A DNA stretch of 64,000 bases. Source: Coprococcus aceti (GTDB lineage: Bacteria; Bacillota; Clostridia; Lachnospirales; Lachnospiraceae). The stretch is from assembly GCF_025567285.1 (NCBI RefSeq), contig NZ_JAOQJT010000003.1, positions 376,971 to 440,970 of the forward strand. The letters are read 5' to 3'. Of the stretch, positions 25,998 through 33,693 are shown in pieces. The notes under the pieces are model-generated. The model worked only from the letters and a program-made list of their open reading frames with translations, was not told the origin of the DNA and ran no database searches. How positions within the stretch are numbered: the first letter of the stretch is position 1; every line of letters starts with the position of its first letter. The translations under genes were made by a program, and so were the position numbers.

Positions 25998-26945
25998 ATG
26001 AATAACAACTACAAATTTTTCCAGAACCGGGATTGCGAATTCTTCCCGTGCCATAAGGTAAAAGATGAAGATAAATTTAACTGCCTGTTCTGTTACTGCC
26101 CACTTTATTTTGATGAGAGCTGCATAGGCAGTCCTGAGTATATAGTGAATGGAAGGGGACAGAAGATAAAGGATTGCAGCTCATGTCTGGTGGTTCACAG
26201 ACCGGAGATGTACGACAAAGTCATTGCTCATTTGCAGAGGCAGGAAGAGATACTGCATGTAGATTTGAGAAAGCTGAGACAGCAAATAAAGGACAGGTTG
26301 GTACAGATCACGCATATAAATGACATGGAGCCTGACATGCGTGTGGAACATCAGCGGGAGGCAGAAATAGTGCTTGACCGGATCATGACGAAAAAAGCTT
26401 CGGAAACCTCAGTGGACTGCCAGGTGTCAGTATTGCTGCAGCCATTTGCGGTGGAGTGCGTTCATGAGGGCTATTTTGAATTTGGCAGGAAGAGGATAAA
26501 ATGCAATGTCCTTGAACAGCTTGATCTGAGCAGCGTTGAAAATGGATATCTGTATGCATTCCATGCGCCGGAGATTGACATAGAAAGTGCGGGTTCGGTT
26601 CTTGAACAGTATTACATGGAGGCATTTCAGGTGGCATGCATGGATGTCATAAGAGGGTGGATACAGGGATATCTTGAGAGAAAGAACAGTGTATATGAGA
26701 AGAAGTATTGCAGTCCGTCATTCGGTCCGGGATATTATGGAATGGGCATGGATGCTGTACCTGAGTTGCTTGGACTTATGGATGCATCACAGGTAGGCGT
26801 GTCATGGAACGGAGAACGTATGTCACCGAAGATGAGTCTTGTTGGAACATATCTGATCGCGGGTGAAGATGTGTTTGAGGTAGATTCTGATTGCAGAGAC
26901 TGTATTGGACATAGTGGTGGCTGTGAATTCTGTATAAAGTACTGA
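25998..26945 (+). CDS. Cys-rich domain fused to MetH-activation-like domain
   Basis: Protein of 315 residues with two recognisable ends. Residues 1-75 match the PF04071 'cysteine-rich small domain' ('FFQNRDCEFFPCHK', 'FNCLFCYCPLY', 'KDCSSCLVVHRP'). Residues ~140-295 look like the activation domain of B12-dependent methionine synthase: 'SFGPGYYGMGMDAVPELLGL' and 'GERMSPKMSLVGTY' parallel the domain's PGY and M.P..S.SG lines. A final 'CRDCIGHSGGCEFCIKY' adds four more cysteines. A role in reducing or activating a corrinoid protein is inferred. No clear ribosome site precedes the start. Confidence 0.75.
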   Translation: MNNNYKFFQNRDCEFFPCHKVKDEDKFNCLFCYCPLYFDESCIGSPEYIVNGRGQKIKDCSSCLVVHRPEMYDKVIAHLQRQEEILHVDLRKLRQQIKDRLVQITHINDMEPDMRVEHQREAEIVLDRIMTKKASETSVDCQVSVLLQPFAVECVHEGYFEFGRKRIKCNVLEQLDLSSVENGYLYAFHAPEIDIESAGSVLEQYYMEAFQVACMDVIRGWIQGYLERKNSVYEKKYCSPSFGPGYYGMGMDAVPELLGLMDASQVGVSWNGERMSPKMSLVGTYLIAGEDVFEVDSDCRDCIGHSGGCEFCIKY

Positions 26946-26954
26946 ATTTATACC

Positions 26955-26985
26955 AAGTAGGAGCAGGAGTGTTCTGCTCCTACTT
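26955..26985. terminator. Hairpin between convergent genes
   Basis: AAGTAGGAGCAG (26955-26966) pairs perfectly with CTGCTCCTACTT (26974-26985) around a 7-base loop, between the convergent genes ending at 26945 and 26999. No strong T run on either side, so the terminator call rests on position and stem strength. Confidence 0.65.
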
Positions 26986-26998
26986 AGAATTATAGTTA

Positions 26999-27823
26999 TT
27001 AGTCCAAATCGAAACTAAAGACCGCTTTGTCGAAATTGCGGTTCTTTAAATCTTCATCTGAAATGATCCAAAAGATATTCCATAGACAACCAACGTTGTA
27101 ACTATATTGAAACAGCAGATGTGTTTTTGCATTTACATCCGGAATATTACCACCCGTAGGATAACCGAATAATTTGTTTCCGTCATACGAAAGATATTCG
27201 ATATCATAATCTGGAGCAACTTCTTCAAGACGGTCAAATAGGTCACAGTCAAGCACATCTCCCAGTGGCTGATAATCTGTGGTGAGTTCAAACTCGACAG
27301 CCTTTTCCTCAAAAGTTTCTGTAAAATACTTTGAATAATATGGAACAGGCGGCTCAGTTCTATTTAAATTTGACAGGTCGCCGTTGTACCAGATCACCTT
27401 GTGATAAGCCGAATTTTCGGGGGCGTCAGCAACGCTTTCAACCCATTTGTTGGTCTGGTGAATTGAGTCGATTTCTCCGCTCCAGAAAAAATATAAAATA
27501 CCCGTGTGCGGAAGCTTGTTTTCAATATCCAAGTCGGCAATGTCCGTAAGATTGATTTGAGCAACAAGCTGCATTGCTGATTTTTCGTACCGCTCAGTGT
27601 CATCTCCGCGCTTGCAGGAATAGCCCGACATTGTGGGATATGGAATTTCGGGCGGAAGATCGGGAAAGCCACCGATTTTACTTGTGCCTTTTGCAATTAC
27701 ATTTTCTACATCCTTCACACACATTTTAATAGTATTTTTTCGGTAGTCTTTAATACTTTCTGCAATATCAGTGTGTCCTTCTTTAATAAGGAATTCCATC
27801 AAATCCATTTCGTGCATTTTCAT
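26999..27823 (-). CDS. DUF1963 (YwqG-like) protein
   Basis: Cytoplasmic protein of 274 residues matching DUF1963/YwqG, whose biochemical role is unknown. Signatures: 'SKIGGFPDLPPEIPYP' near residue 50, 'LVAQINLTDI', 'GILYFFW' and 'HLLFQY'. AGGGGGT lies 5 bases before the ATG on the minus strand. It uses GAA and AT-ending codons more than its neighbours, which hints at a different origin. It stands on the same strand as, and downstream of, the MATE gene. Confidence 0.85.
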   Translation of the reverse strand: MKMHEMDLMEFLIKEGHTDIAESIKDYRKNTIKMCVKDVENVIAKGTSKIGGFPDLPPEIPYPTMSGYSCKRGDDTERYEKSAMQLVAQINLTDIADLDIENKLPHTGILYFFWSGEIDSIHQTNKWVESVADAPENSAYHKVIWYNGDLSNLNRTEPPVPYYSKYFTETFEEKAVEFELTTDYQPLGDVLDCDLFDRLEEVAPDYDIEYLSYDGNKLFGYPTGGNIPDVNAKTHLLFQYSYNVGCLWNIFWIISDEDLKNRNFDKAVFSFDLD

Positions 27824-27910
27824 TTTATACCCCCTAATCCCTATTTGTTAAAGTCAACACATTCATTATATCTAATATCGCCTAATTTGCATACACATTT
27901 AATGGCTACC

Positions 27911-29221
27911 CTACCTTGGGGATTGCCGCGCTAGAAATACCAGACTGACAGTAAGAGTCACAGCCTCGGTCACAGGTGCAGCAAACCACAAGCTGTTGCC
28001 TCCGATCAAAACTGGGAACGTCAGTATACACACGCTGCTGAGTATGATGTTTCGGAGCAGTGATATACACAGAGATTGCCCGGATTTCAGTATGGCCTGG
28101 AGATAGTAGGAGGTCATCAGGTTGATCCCAAATGGCACAAATGCAAAGAAGTACGCTCTGACACCAAGATCGGCAATGACACCAAGACCTTCATTCATAT
28201 CTATAAACACACCGCAGAGCACCCTTGGAAAAAGTATTCCAAGAAGTGAGAACAGCACACCCATGATCAGGATGGTTGTGTAAGCCATTCTGTTTATGGC
28301 GTTTATTCTGCCTATGTTATTTGCTCCGTAGTTGGTCGAGATCACAGGTTGCACAGACTGACCAACTCCTGTGAACAGAGAATTGAACAGGATGACGCAG
28401 TTGGAGATGACGCTGTATATGGACAGGGCATTCTCGCCGCAGTACTTCAATATCTGTATGTTAAACAGCAGTACTATAAATCCATTTGCAAATTCATTGA
28501 AAAAGCTCGGGATACCGGCTGTCACGATATTCTTCATGCTGTTCAGGAGCCTGTGTGGCATTATGAAACGCAGCTCATTCTTCTTGCTGAGAAAATGTGA
28601 TGAGGCGACAAGTATCTGGATCAGCATACCGATTACGGAGGCAAGTGCGGCTCCGCTGATTCCCTGCTTCAGTGGGAATACCAGTACAATGTCCATCACG
28701 ATATTGAACACTCCACCCAGCAGGACGCCTGCCATGGCGCGGTTCGGATCATTGTCAGCCCTCACAAATATAGCTACGAAGTTGGAAAATACTGCAACCG
28801 GCAGGAATATATTTATATAGTGCATGTATGACATGGCATATGGGTATAGAGTGGCATTTGCACCCATGAGCCTCAGCAGTGATGGCATGCATGTTACGTA
28901 CAGTATCCACAGCAGTGCGGTGACTGCTGCGATCATCATGAATGACACGGTGAAGTAGCGGTTAGATTTCACTGTGTTGCCACTTCCTCTGTGCACGCTC
29001 ATCTGTACTGATCCACCTACGCCAAAGAGAATTCCGGTTGACATAAGTATGCACAGCAGAGGCGTTGTGATGCTCAGAGCGGCCAGGGCATCAGTTCCAA
29101 CACCTTTGCCGATGACGATGGCATCAGTCAGGGTGTATATGGACATGACCATGGCACTTCCAAGGGAGGGAATGAGGAATTTGAAGTAAAGCTTTTTCAG
29201 ATTGTCTCTTAACAGGTCCAT
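27911..29221 (-). CDS. MATE-family efflux transporter
   Basis: Cation-coupled exporter of 436 residues with 12 predicted helices in two similar halves. 'LGSAMVMSIYTLTDAIVIGK' near the N-terminus, 'ALSITTPLLCIL' and 'YGANNIGRINAINRMAYTT' are MATE lines. AAGGAGAT lies upstream of the ATG. The 240-base leader on this strand holds a perfect terminator and a possible small ORF, so expression is probably controlled by attenuation. Substrate unknown; drugs or other cationic compounds are usual for the family. Confidence 0.92.
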   Translation of the reverse strand: MDLLRDNLKKLYFKFLIPSLGSAMVMSIYTLTDAIVIGKGVGTDALAALSITTPLLCILMSTGILFGVGGSVQMSVHRGSGNTVKSNRYFTVSFMMIAAVTALLWILYVTCMPSLLRLMGANATLYPYAMSYMHYINIFLPVAVFSNFVAIFVRADNDPNRAMAGVLLGGVFNIVMDIVLVFPLKQGISGAALASVIGMLIQILVASSHFLSKKNELRFIMPHRLLNSMKNIVTAGIPSFFNEFANGFIVLLFNIQILKYCGENALSIYSVISNCVILFNSLFTGVGQSVQPVISTNYGANNIGRINAINRMAYTTILIMGVLFSLLGILFPRVLCGVFIDMNEGLGVIADLGVRAYFFAFVPFGINLMTSYYLQAILKSGQSLCISLLRNIILSSVCILTFPVLIGGNSLWFAAPVTEAVTLTVSLVFLARQSPR

Positions 29222-29317
29222 TTGTAAATCTCCTTAACAAAAATAGTTTATAATTGAAAATCATTGAAAATCGGAAAGGCACATGATCGCGGGGACACAT
29301 TAACCTGCCAGCCGCAT

Positions 29318-29357
29318 AAAAAAAGAGCCAGATAAGATAAAGTATCTTATCTGGCTC
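29318..29357 (-). terminator. Leader terminator (attenuator) ahead of MATE gene
   Basis: On the minus strand a 15-bp perfect stem (29357-29343 with 29339-29325) and a 3-base loop are followed by seven T (29324-29318). It lies inside the leader, about 105 bases after the predicted start of transcription and 97 bases before the MATE ATG, which is the layout of a transcriptional attenuator. Confidence 0.85.
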
Positions 29358-29391
29358 ATGAAAATTCTGATATGTTTTTATCGCGATTCAT
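29356..29391 (-). CDS. Possible leader peptide of MATE attenuator
   Basis: ATG at 29391 opens an 11-codon frame encoding MNRDKNISEFS, stopping at TGA 29358-29356, whose last two bases are the first two of the terminator stem. A ribosome at this stop would cover the stem's 5' arm. A weak GGATGGA site precedes it. An overlapping 6-codon frame from ATG 29398 is an alternative. Too short to be certain. Confidence 0.35.
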   Translation of the reverse strand: MNRDKNISEFS

Positions 29392-29468
29392 GTTCCATCC
29401 GGGAATCCTGCATCTGCAGAACACCTTGCAAGGTATATTAATATTCAACATACCGTCCGACTTGTGTT

Positions 29469-29496
29469 ATTATAGCAGGAGGCATAAAAATGTCAA
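29469..29496 (-). promoter_or_regulatory. Promoter of MATE leader
   Basis: On the minus strand TTGACA (29496-29491), a 16-base spacer and TATAAT (29474-29469): both hexamers match consensus. It lies just upstream of the divergent GNAT gene and overlaps that gene's upstream region. Confidence 0.85.
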
Positions 29497-29515
29497 GGAG
29501 TAATAAGGGGGTATT

Positions 29516-29974
29516 ATGGAGTATAGAGTGACAGATGCAAATGATATAGATATGCTGATGGATGTCAGATTGCCCATGCTTAGGATAGTCAATGATCTTC
29601 CTGCTGATTACATATTTGATGATGAATTGGTGGTGAGCAGCAGAAGGTATTTTCTTGAGGGTGATCAGACAACAGTTGTAGCTGTCGATGACGGAAGATG
29701 TGTGGCGTGTGCCAGTATGTCTTATATTGAAATAATGCCAACATTTTCTCACCCATCAGGAAAGAGAGCACATCTCATGAATGTATATACAGAAGAGCAC
29801 TATCGGAGAAGAGGAATCGCCAGGCATCTTGTGAATATGCTTATAGAGGACGCGCGCGTACATGGTGCCACGGAGATAAGCCTTGATGCCACGGAAAGCG
29901 GCAGACCGCTGTATGAATCAGTGGGATTTAAGGCATCTGAGGAGTGCATGGCTATAGATATACAGCAATTATGA
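29516..29974 (+). CDS. GNAT-family acetyltransferase
   Basis: N-acetyltransferase of 152 residues. 'LMNVYTEEHYRRRGIARHLVNMLIEDA' is the acetyl-CoA motif A (RRxGxA), and 'ISLDATESGRPLYESVGFKASEE' is motif B. Substrate unknown. Divergent from the MATE gene, with the start behind AAGGGGG. Confidence 0.9.
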   Translation: MEYRVTDANDIDMLMDVRLPMLRIVNDLPADYIFDDELVVSSRRYFLEGDQTTVVAVDDGRCVACASMSYIEIMPTFSHPSGKRAHLMNVYTEEHYRRRGIARHLVNMLIEDARVHGATEISLDATESGRPLYESVGFKASEECMAIDIQQL

Positions 29975-30028
29975 TGCTTTGGATAATATACGGTTTACAT
30001 ACATATATTTACGGAGACAGACATAGCT

Positions 30029-30203
30029 ATGGAGGTAAGAGATAGCATAGAAAAAAGACGCAGTATTAGAAAGTTTAAAGACATCCCAGTGGAGCCGGCG
30101 ATTATAAGACAGCTTATCGAGGTGCGGCGATCCAGAACCTGTTGCAGAGAATCCGGAGATGCGGCCTGGAAAGAAAATGGATGAAGTGCTAGAATACAGA
30201 TAA
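30029..30203 (+). pseudogene. Nitroreductase remnant with internal deletion
   Basis: An ATG at 30029 encodes a normal nitroreductase N-terminus, 'MEVRDSIEKRRSIRKFKDIP' and about ten further residues to near 30125. The frame then shifts: from 30126 another frame reads 'GDPEPVAENPEMRPGKKMDE' and ends VLEYR-stop at 30203, which is a normal nitroreductase C-terminus. About 110-120 central codons, including the FMN site, are missing. This is a deletion relic and not a functional enzyme. Confidence 0.8.
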
Positions 30204-30227
30204 TTACAACAAGGAGGACGTACAGCC

Positions 30228-30701
30228 ATGTCACTGGAAAAGGCAGAAAAGTTTCTTGAAGATAAAGGATATGGAGACAGGATCATACTTATGGACGCTC
30301 CGACGTCAACTGTTGCCATGGCGGCGGAGGCGCTTGGAGTTGAGCCGGGCATGATCGCTAAGACCATGGCGTTCATACAGGATGACAAGATAGTACTCAT
30401 ACTCACCGAGGGCATAGCCAGAGTTGACAATAGGAAATATAGAGACAGATTCCACGTCAAGGCGAAGATGGTGCCATTTGATAGCGTGGAGGAGCTTGTC
30501 GGACATGCACCGGGCGGAGTGTGTCCATTTGGAATAAATCTGGGGATAGATGTATACCTTGATGAGAGCCTCAAGAGATACGAGAGGGTTTTTCCTGCGG
30601 CGGGCAATGACCACAGTGCAGTGAATCTCACCATCTCTGAGCTTGAGGATGCATCTGGGGCTGCCGGCTGGGTTGATGTGTGCAAGGAGCCGGAGAAGTA
30701 A
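30228..30701 (+). CDS. YbaK/EbsC-type aminoacyl-tRNA deacylase
   Basis: Protein of 157 residues of the YbaK/ProX editing-domain family, which hydrolyses mischarged tRNA such as Cys-tRNA(Pro). Signatures are 'TSTVAMAAEALGVEPGMIAK', a conserved Lys in that line, and 'GHAPGGVCPFGI'. Length is typical of free-standing members. Good AAGGAGG site. Confidence 0.92.
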   Translation: MSLEKAEKFLEDKGYGDRIILMDAPTSTVAMAAEALGVEPGMIAKTMAFIQDDKIVLILTEGIARVDNRKYRDRFHVKAKMVPFDSVEELVGHAPGGVCPFGINLGIDVYLDESLKRYERVFPAAGNDHSAVNLTISELEDASGAAGWVDVCKEPEK

Positions 30702-30780
30702 GCTGTTAATCAGGTTAATATGAGTCTGCGGATGGTGCTTATTATACGAATTAAGTATTTGGGAAAGGAAGAATGGGTGT

Positions 30781-31581
30781 ATGGACATAACGATGCTTGG
30801 AACAGGAAGTGCACTTGTGACAGAGTGTTATAATACATGCTTTGTGCTGTCAGATGGAGACGAACATTTTCTAGTGGATGGCGGCGGTGGTAACGGCATA
30901 CTGTCACAGCTTAAGAAAGCGGGTTTTAACTGGCAGGACATGAGGACAATATTTGTGACGCATAAACATATGGATCATATACTCGGCGCGGTGTGGATGA
31001 TCCGCATGATATGCCAGCATATGAAAAAAGGTTCGTATGAAGGCGAAGCCGTTATATACGGACATGACGAGGTCATCGCTTTACTTAGGGAGATGGCAAT
31101 GCAACTTCTTAATAAGAAGGAGACAGTATATATTGGTGACAGACTTCATCTGGTTGAGGTGAATGACGGCGATACGAAAGAGATAATGGGCAAAAAGGTC
31201 ACATTTTTTGATACTGGTTCAACTAAGACAAAGCAATTTGGATTCTGTATGGATATGGGTGATGGCGCGAAAATTACGTGCTGCGGAGACGAGCCTTACA
31301 ATGATTGTGAGGAGAAGTATGCGAGAGGCAGCAAATGGCTGCTCCATGAGGCATTCTGCCTGTATTCCGAGGCGGATATATTTGATCCATACGAGAAACA
31401 TCACTCAACAGTCAAGGATGCCTGTGAACTTGCAGAAAAGATTGAAGTTCAGAATCTGTTGCTATATCATACAGAGGATAAAAATATAACACATAGAAAA
31501 GGATTGTACGTGGCAGAGGGCAAAAGGTATTACAGTGGCAACCTGCATGTGCCAGATGATTTGGAGAAAATAAGACTTTAG
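30781..31581 (+). CDS. MBL-fold metallohydrolase (RNase Z-like)
   Basis: Metallo-beta-lactamase-fold protein of 266 residues. The zinc motif is 'FVTHKHMDHILG' (HxHxDH), 'CCGDEP' carries a further metal Asp, and 'YEKHHSTVKDACELAE' has the C-terminal His. Layout is like ribonuclease Z but it is shorter than, and distinct from, the true rnz at 60831; many such proteins are of unknown substrate. Confidence 0.85.
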   Translation: MDITMLGTGSALVTECYNTCFVLSDGDEHFLVDGGGGNGILSQLKKAGFNWQDMRTIFVTHKHMDHILGAVWMIRMICQHMKKGSYEGEAVIYGHDEVIALLREMAMQLLNKKETVYIGDRLHLVEVNDGDTKEIMGKKVTFFDTGSTKTKQFGFCMDMGDGAKITCCGDEPYNDCEEKYARGSKWLLHEAFCLYSEADIFDPYEKHHSTVKDACELAEKIEVQNLLLYHTEDKNITHRKGLYVAEGKRYYSGNLHVPDDLEKIRL

Positions 31582-31720
31582 AGATGGGCAGGAAAGAATA
31601 TAGTCAAAATCTGAGAGAAATTAGAAGATGAATGACTTTCTTGAACAATAGAATTGTTTGAAAATTCAGGCAACTAGAAAAGAGTTTGCTAAAGATAGGC
31701 GATAAAAAGGAGAGATCGAA

Positions 31721-32410
31721 ATGTACAATCCAATAAAAGAACTGACTAAGCGGGAATGGCTTATCTGGCTGAGTTCCCTGGCTATAGTGCTGGTGTCGAA
31801 TCTTCTCACTGCAGATCTGGACATACTCACACTTGCGGCGGCACTCATAGGTGTGACATCGCTTATATTTGCGGCAAAGGGAAATGTGTGGGCGCAGATA
31901 TTGATGGTCGTATTCAGCATATTATACGGTATCATATCCTTCAGGTTCCGTTATTGGGGGGAGATGATAACCTACCTCGGGATGACGATGCCGATGGCGG
32001 TGTGGTCAGCCATAACATGGTTTAAGAATCCATCGGAGGGCAACAGCAGTGAGGTAGCCATACAGAAACTGACACGCAGGCATGTGATATGGCTCACTGT
32101 CAGCACAGTGCTTGTAACGGTTGTATTCTACTATATACTCATGATACTTGACACGCCGAATATAGTATTCAGCACAATATCCATAGTCACAAGTTTCCTG
32201 GCGGCTGCGCTCACCATGCTGAGATCGTCATACTATGCGGTGGGATATGCGGCAAATGATGTAGTACTCATAGTATTATGGGTTCTCGCATCTTTTGAGA
32301 ATCCGTCATATATTCCTGTAGTTGTAAACTTCGTCATATTCTTTGTGAACGACATGTATGGATTTGTGAGCTGGAAAAAGAGAGAAGTGAGGCAGGCTGT
32401 GGATATGTAG
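31721..32410 (+). CDS. pnuC: PnuC-family nicotinamide riboside/mononucleotide transporter
   Basis: Membrane protein of 229 residues with seven to eight helices and the PnuC features 'LIFAAKGNVWAQILMVVFSI' early and 'VWSAITWFKNP' (WxxxxW-type substrate region), ending 'DMYGFVSWKKRE'. Imports nicotinamide riboside or a related vitamin precursor. AAAGGAGAG precedes the ATG. No NAD genes or riboswitch are seen next to it. Confidence 0.9.
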   Translation: MYNPIKELTKREWLIWLSSLAIVLVSNLLTADLDILTLAAALIGVTSLIFAAKGNVWAQILMVVFSILYGIISFRFRYWGEMITYLGMTMPMAVWSAITWFKNPSEGNSSEVAIQKLTRRHVIWLTVSTVLVTVVFYYILMILDTPNIVFSTISIVTSFLAAALTMLRSSYYAVGYAANDVVLIVLWVLASFENPSYIPVVVNFVIFFVNDMYGFVSWKKREVRQAVDM

Positions 32411-32464
32411 CAGATAAAGGAGGTGCAATTTGCAACATAAATAGACAGTAGTACAATGTTTAAA

Positions 32465-32498
32465 GTGCTGACAGCTATATGCCCATAACTGTCAGCAC
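32465..32498 (+). terminator. Hairpin after pnuC
   Basis: GTGCTGACAG (32465-32474) pairs perfectly with CTGTCAGCAC (32489-32498); the 14-base loop and weak T content make this a probable rather than certain terminator. Confidence 0.55.
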
Positions 32499-32631
32499 CA
32501 TAATCTGATTATTATTGCTGAATATCGGCAATATACACTGTTTTGATGTATACATAGTGCGCTGCCAGACAGAACGATATAATAATAAATAGAACATAAG
32601 TGAAATCTTATCATAATAGGAGGACGCATAG

Positions 32632-33141
32632 ATGAATATAAACATAAGAGAGTACATGGCAGCAGATGCAAAGTCAGCATCAGAGATCTGGAACCAGGTT
32701 GTGGATGATGGCGTGGCATTTCCACAGGAGAAAGTCCTGACACCGGAATCAGGAGATGCATTTTTCAAAGAGCAGACATATACCGGTATCGCCGAGAACT
32801 CAGAGAGTGGTGAGGTGGTAGGACTCTACATACTTCATCCGAACAACGTGGGAAGATGCGGACATATATGTAACGCCAGCTATGCCGTGAGACGCGATAT
32901 CCGCGGTGAGCACATAGGAGAAAAGCTTGTGCTTGACTGTATATCCATGGCAAAGAAGAAAGGCTTTAGAGTGCTCCAGTTCAATGCCGTAGTAGCATCA
33001 AATGTACATGCACTCCATCTGTATAAAAGGATTGGTTTTACTCCGCTGGGAGTCATACCGGGAGGCTTCAGAATGCCGGATGGACATTACGAGGATATCA
33101 TTCCGCACTATTATGACCTTAGAAAAGATGCAGATCAGTAA
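32632..33141 (+). CDS. GNAT-family acetyltransferase
   Basis: N-acetyltransferase of 169 residues. Motif A is 'YAVRRDIRGEHIGEKLVLDC' and motif B is 'VHALHLYKRIGFTPLGVIPG'. Related to phosphinothricin/L-amino-acid acetyltransferases by eye; the true substrate is unknown. AGGAGGA lies upstream of the ATG. Confidence 0.9.
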   Translation: MNINIREYMAADAKSASEIWNQVVDDGVAFPQEKVLTPESGDAFFKEQTYTGIAENSESGEVVGLYILHPNNVGRCGHICNASYAVRRDIRGEHIGEKLVLDCISMAKKKGFRVLQFNAVVASNVHALHLYKRIGFTPLGVIPGGFRMPDGHYEDIIPHYYDLRKDADQ

Positions 33142-33159
33142 TGAGTTGCAGCATATGGT

Positions 33160-33190
33160 GTAACATCACAGAAAAATATGTTGATGTTAC
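33160..33190 (+). terminator. Hairpin after GNAT gene
   Basis: GTAACATCA (33160-33168) pairs with TGATGTTAC (33182-33190). No T run follows. The 3' arm overlaps the -35 of the next promoter. Confidence 0.4.
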
Positions 33191-33209
33191 AATCTGACAG
33201 CGGTATACT
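33181..33209 (+). promoter_or_regulatory. Promoter of thiC leader
   Basis: TTGATG at 33181-33186, a 17-base spacer and TATACT at 33204-33209, placing the transcript start about 20 bases before the riboswitch. Confidence 0.65.
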
Positions 33210-33232
33210 TGTTGTCAGAGAATTGGATAGTA

Positions 33233-33322
33233 TATGGGGAGCTGGCGAGTTAGCCGGCTGAGAGGAGGCTGAACGCTTCGACCCACAACCTGATGCGGAT
33301 AATGCCGCCGTAGGGATACGTT
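33233..33322 (+). promoter_or_regulatory. TPP riboswitch (THI element)
   Basis: Carries the conserved THI segments in order: GGGGAGC (33236-33242), GGCTGAGA, GACCC, ACCTGAT, GGATAATGCC (33297-33306) and CGTAGGGA (33309-33316). It binds thiamine pyrophosphate and switches off thiamine synthesis. It is on the same strand as thiC, with a terminator 28 bases downstream as the likely expression platform. Confidence 0.97.
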
Positions 33323-33349
33323 TGATACATACATAATGATGTAAGAAAG

Positions 33350-33377
33350 AAGAGACGCATTCCTGTGTCTCTTTTTA
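33350..33377 (+). terminator. Riboswitch-controlled terminator
   Basis: AAGAGACGCA pairs with TGTGTCTCTT around TTCC (one G-U pair), followed by TTTT. Its position right after the TPP aptamer fits a transcription-termination switch for thiC. Confidence 0.85.
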
Positions 33378-33382
33378 TTTTC

Positions 33383-33468
33383 ATAAGGAGGGGCCCACGT
33401 AAGTGGGAGGATTCCTTGTGAAGTACGCAGACGCCGCGCGTAAGCGCCTTTCATGCGTCTGCTCCTTT
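33383..33468 (+). repeat. 86-base double-hairpin repeat, copy A1
   Basis: First of two identical, directly adjacent 86-base units. Hairpin 1 pairs AAGGA with TCCTT and inside it CCCAC with GTGGG (loop GTAA). Hairpin 2 pairs GCAGACGC with GCGTCTGC and encloses GCGC-GTAA-GCGC. It lies in the thiC leader, after the riboswitch terminator. A related array is at 58077-58246. Confidence 0.92.
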
Positions 33469-33554
33469 ATAAGGAGGGGCCCACGTAAGTGGGAGGATTC
33501 CTTGTGAAGTACGCAGACGCCGCGCGTAAGCGCCTTTCATGCGTCTGCTCCTTT
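33469..33554 (+). repeat. 86-base double-hairpin repeat, copy A2
   Basis: Base-for-base identical to the preceding copy, which implies a recent tandem duplication or ongoing homogenisation. Confidence 0.92.
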
Positions 33555-33589
33555 ATAAGGAATAATCTACATGAGTGGGATATTCCTTA
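33555..33589 (+). repeat. Partial third repeat copy A3
   Basis: Only the first hairpin: ATAAGGA start, CTAC/GTGG inner pairs with loop ATGA, and TCCTTA end. The sequence differs from A1/A2 but the pairing is kept. A further hairpin, AGTGGC/GCCACT (33590-33622), follows before thiC. Confidence 0.7.
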
Positions 33590-33693
33590 AGTGGCTGATT
33601 GGGGGCACCACCTTCCGCCACTATAAAAGTGTAAGAGAAACAAATATTAGATCTGGAACAGATTTATAAAGCCGGATCAGATTGGAGGAACAG

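Noticed and set aside
29969..30685. 238-codon open frame on the minus strand
   Set aside because: Covers the antisense of the nitroreductase relic and the YbaK gene; no domain or start signal.
30781..31581. MBL-fold protein considered as ribonuclease Z
   Set aside because: A full-length rnz is present at 60831; this shorter protein lacks several of its lines.
33383..33554. Repeat array considered as a CRISPR
   Set aside because: The units are directly adjacent with no unique spacers, and no cas genes are present.
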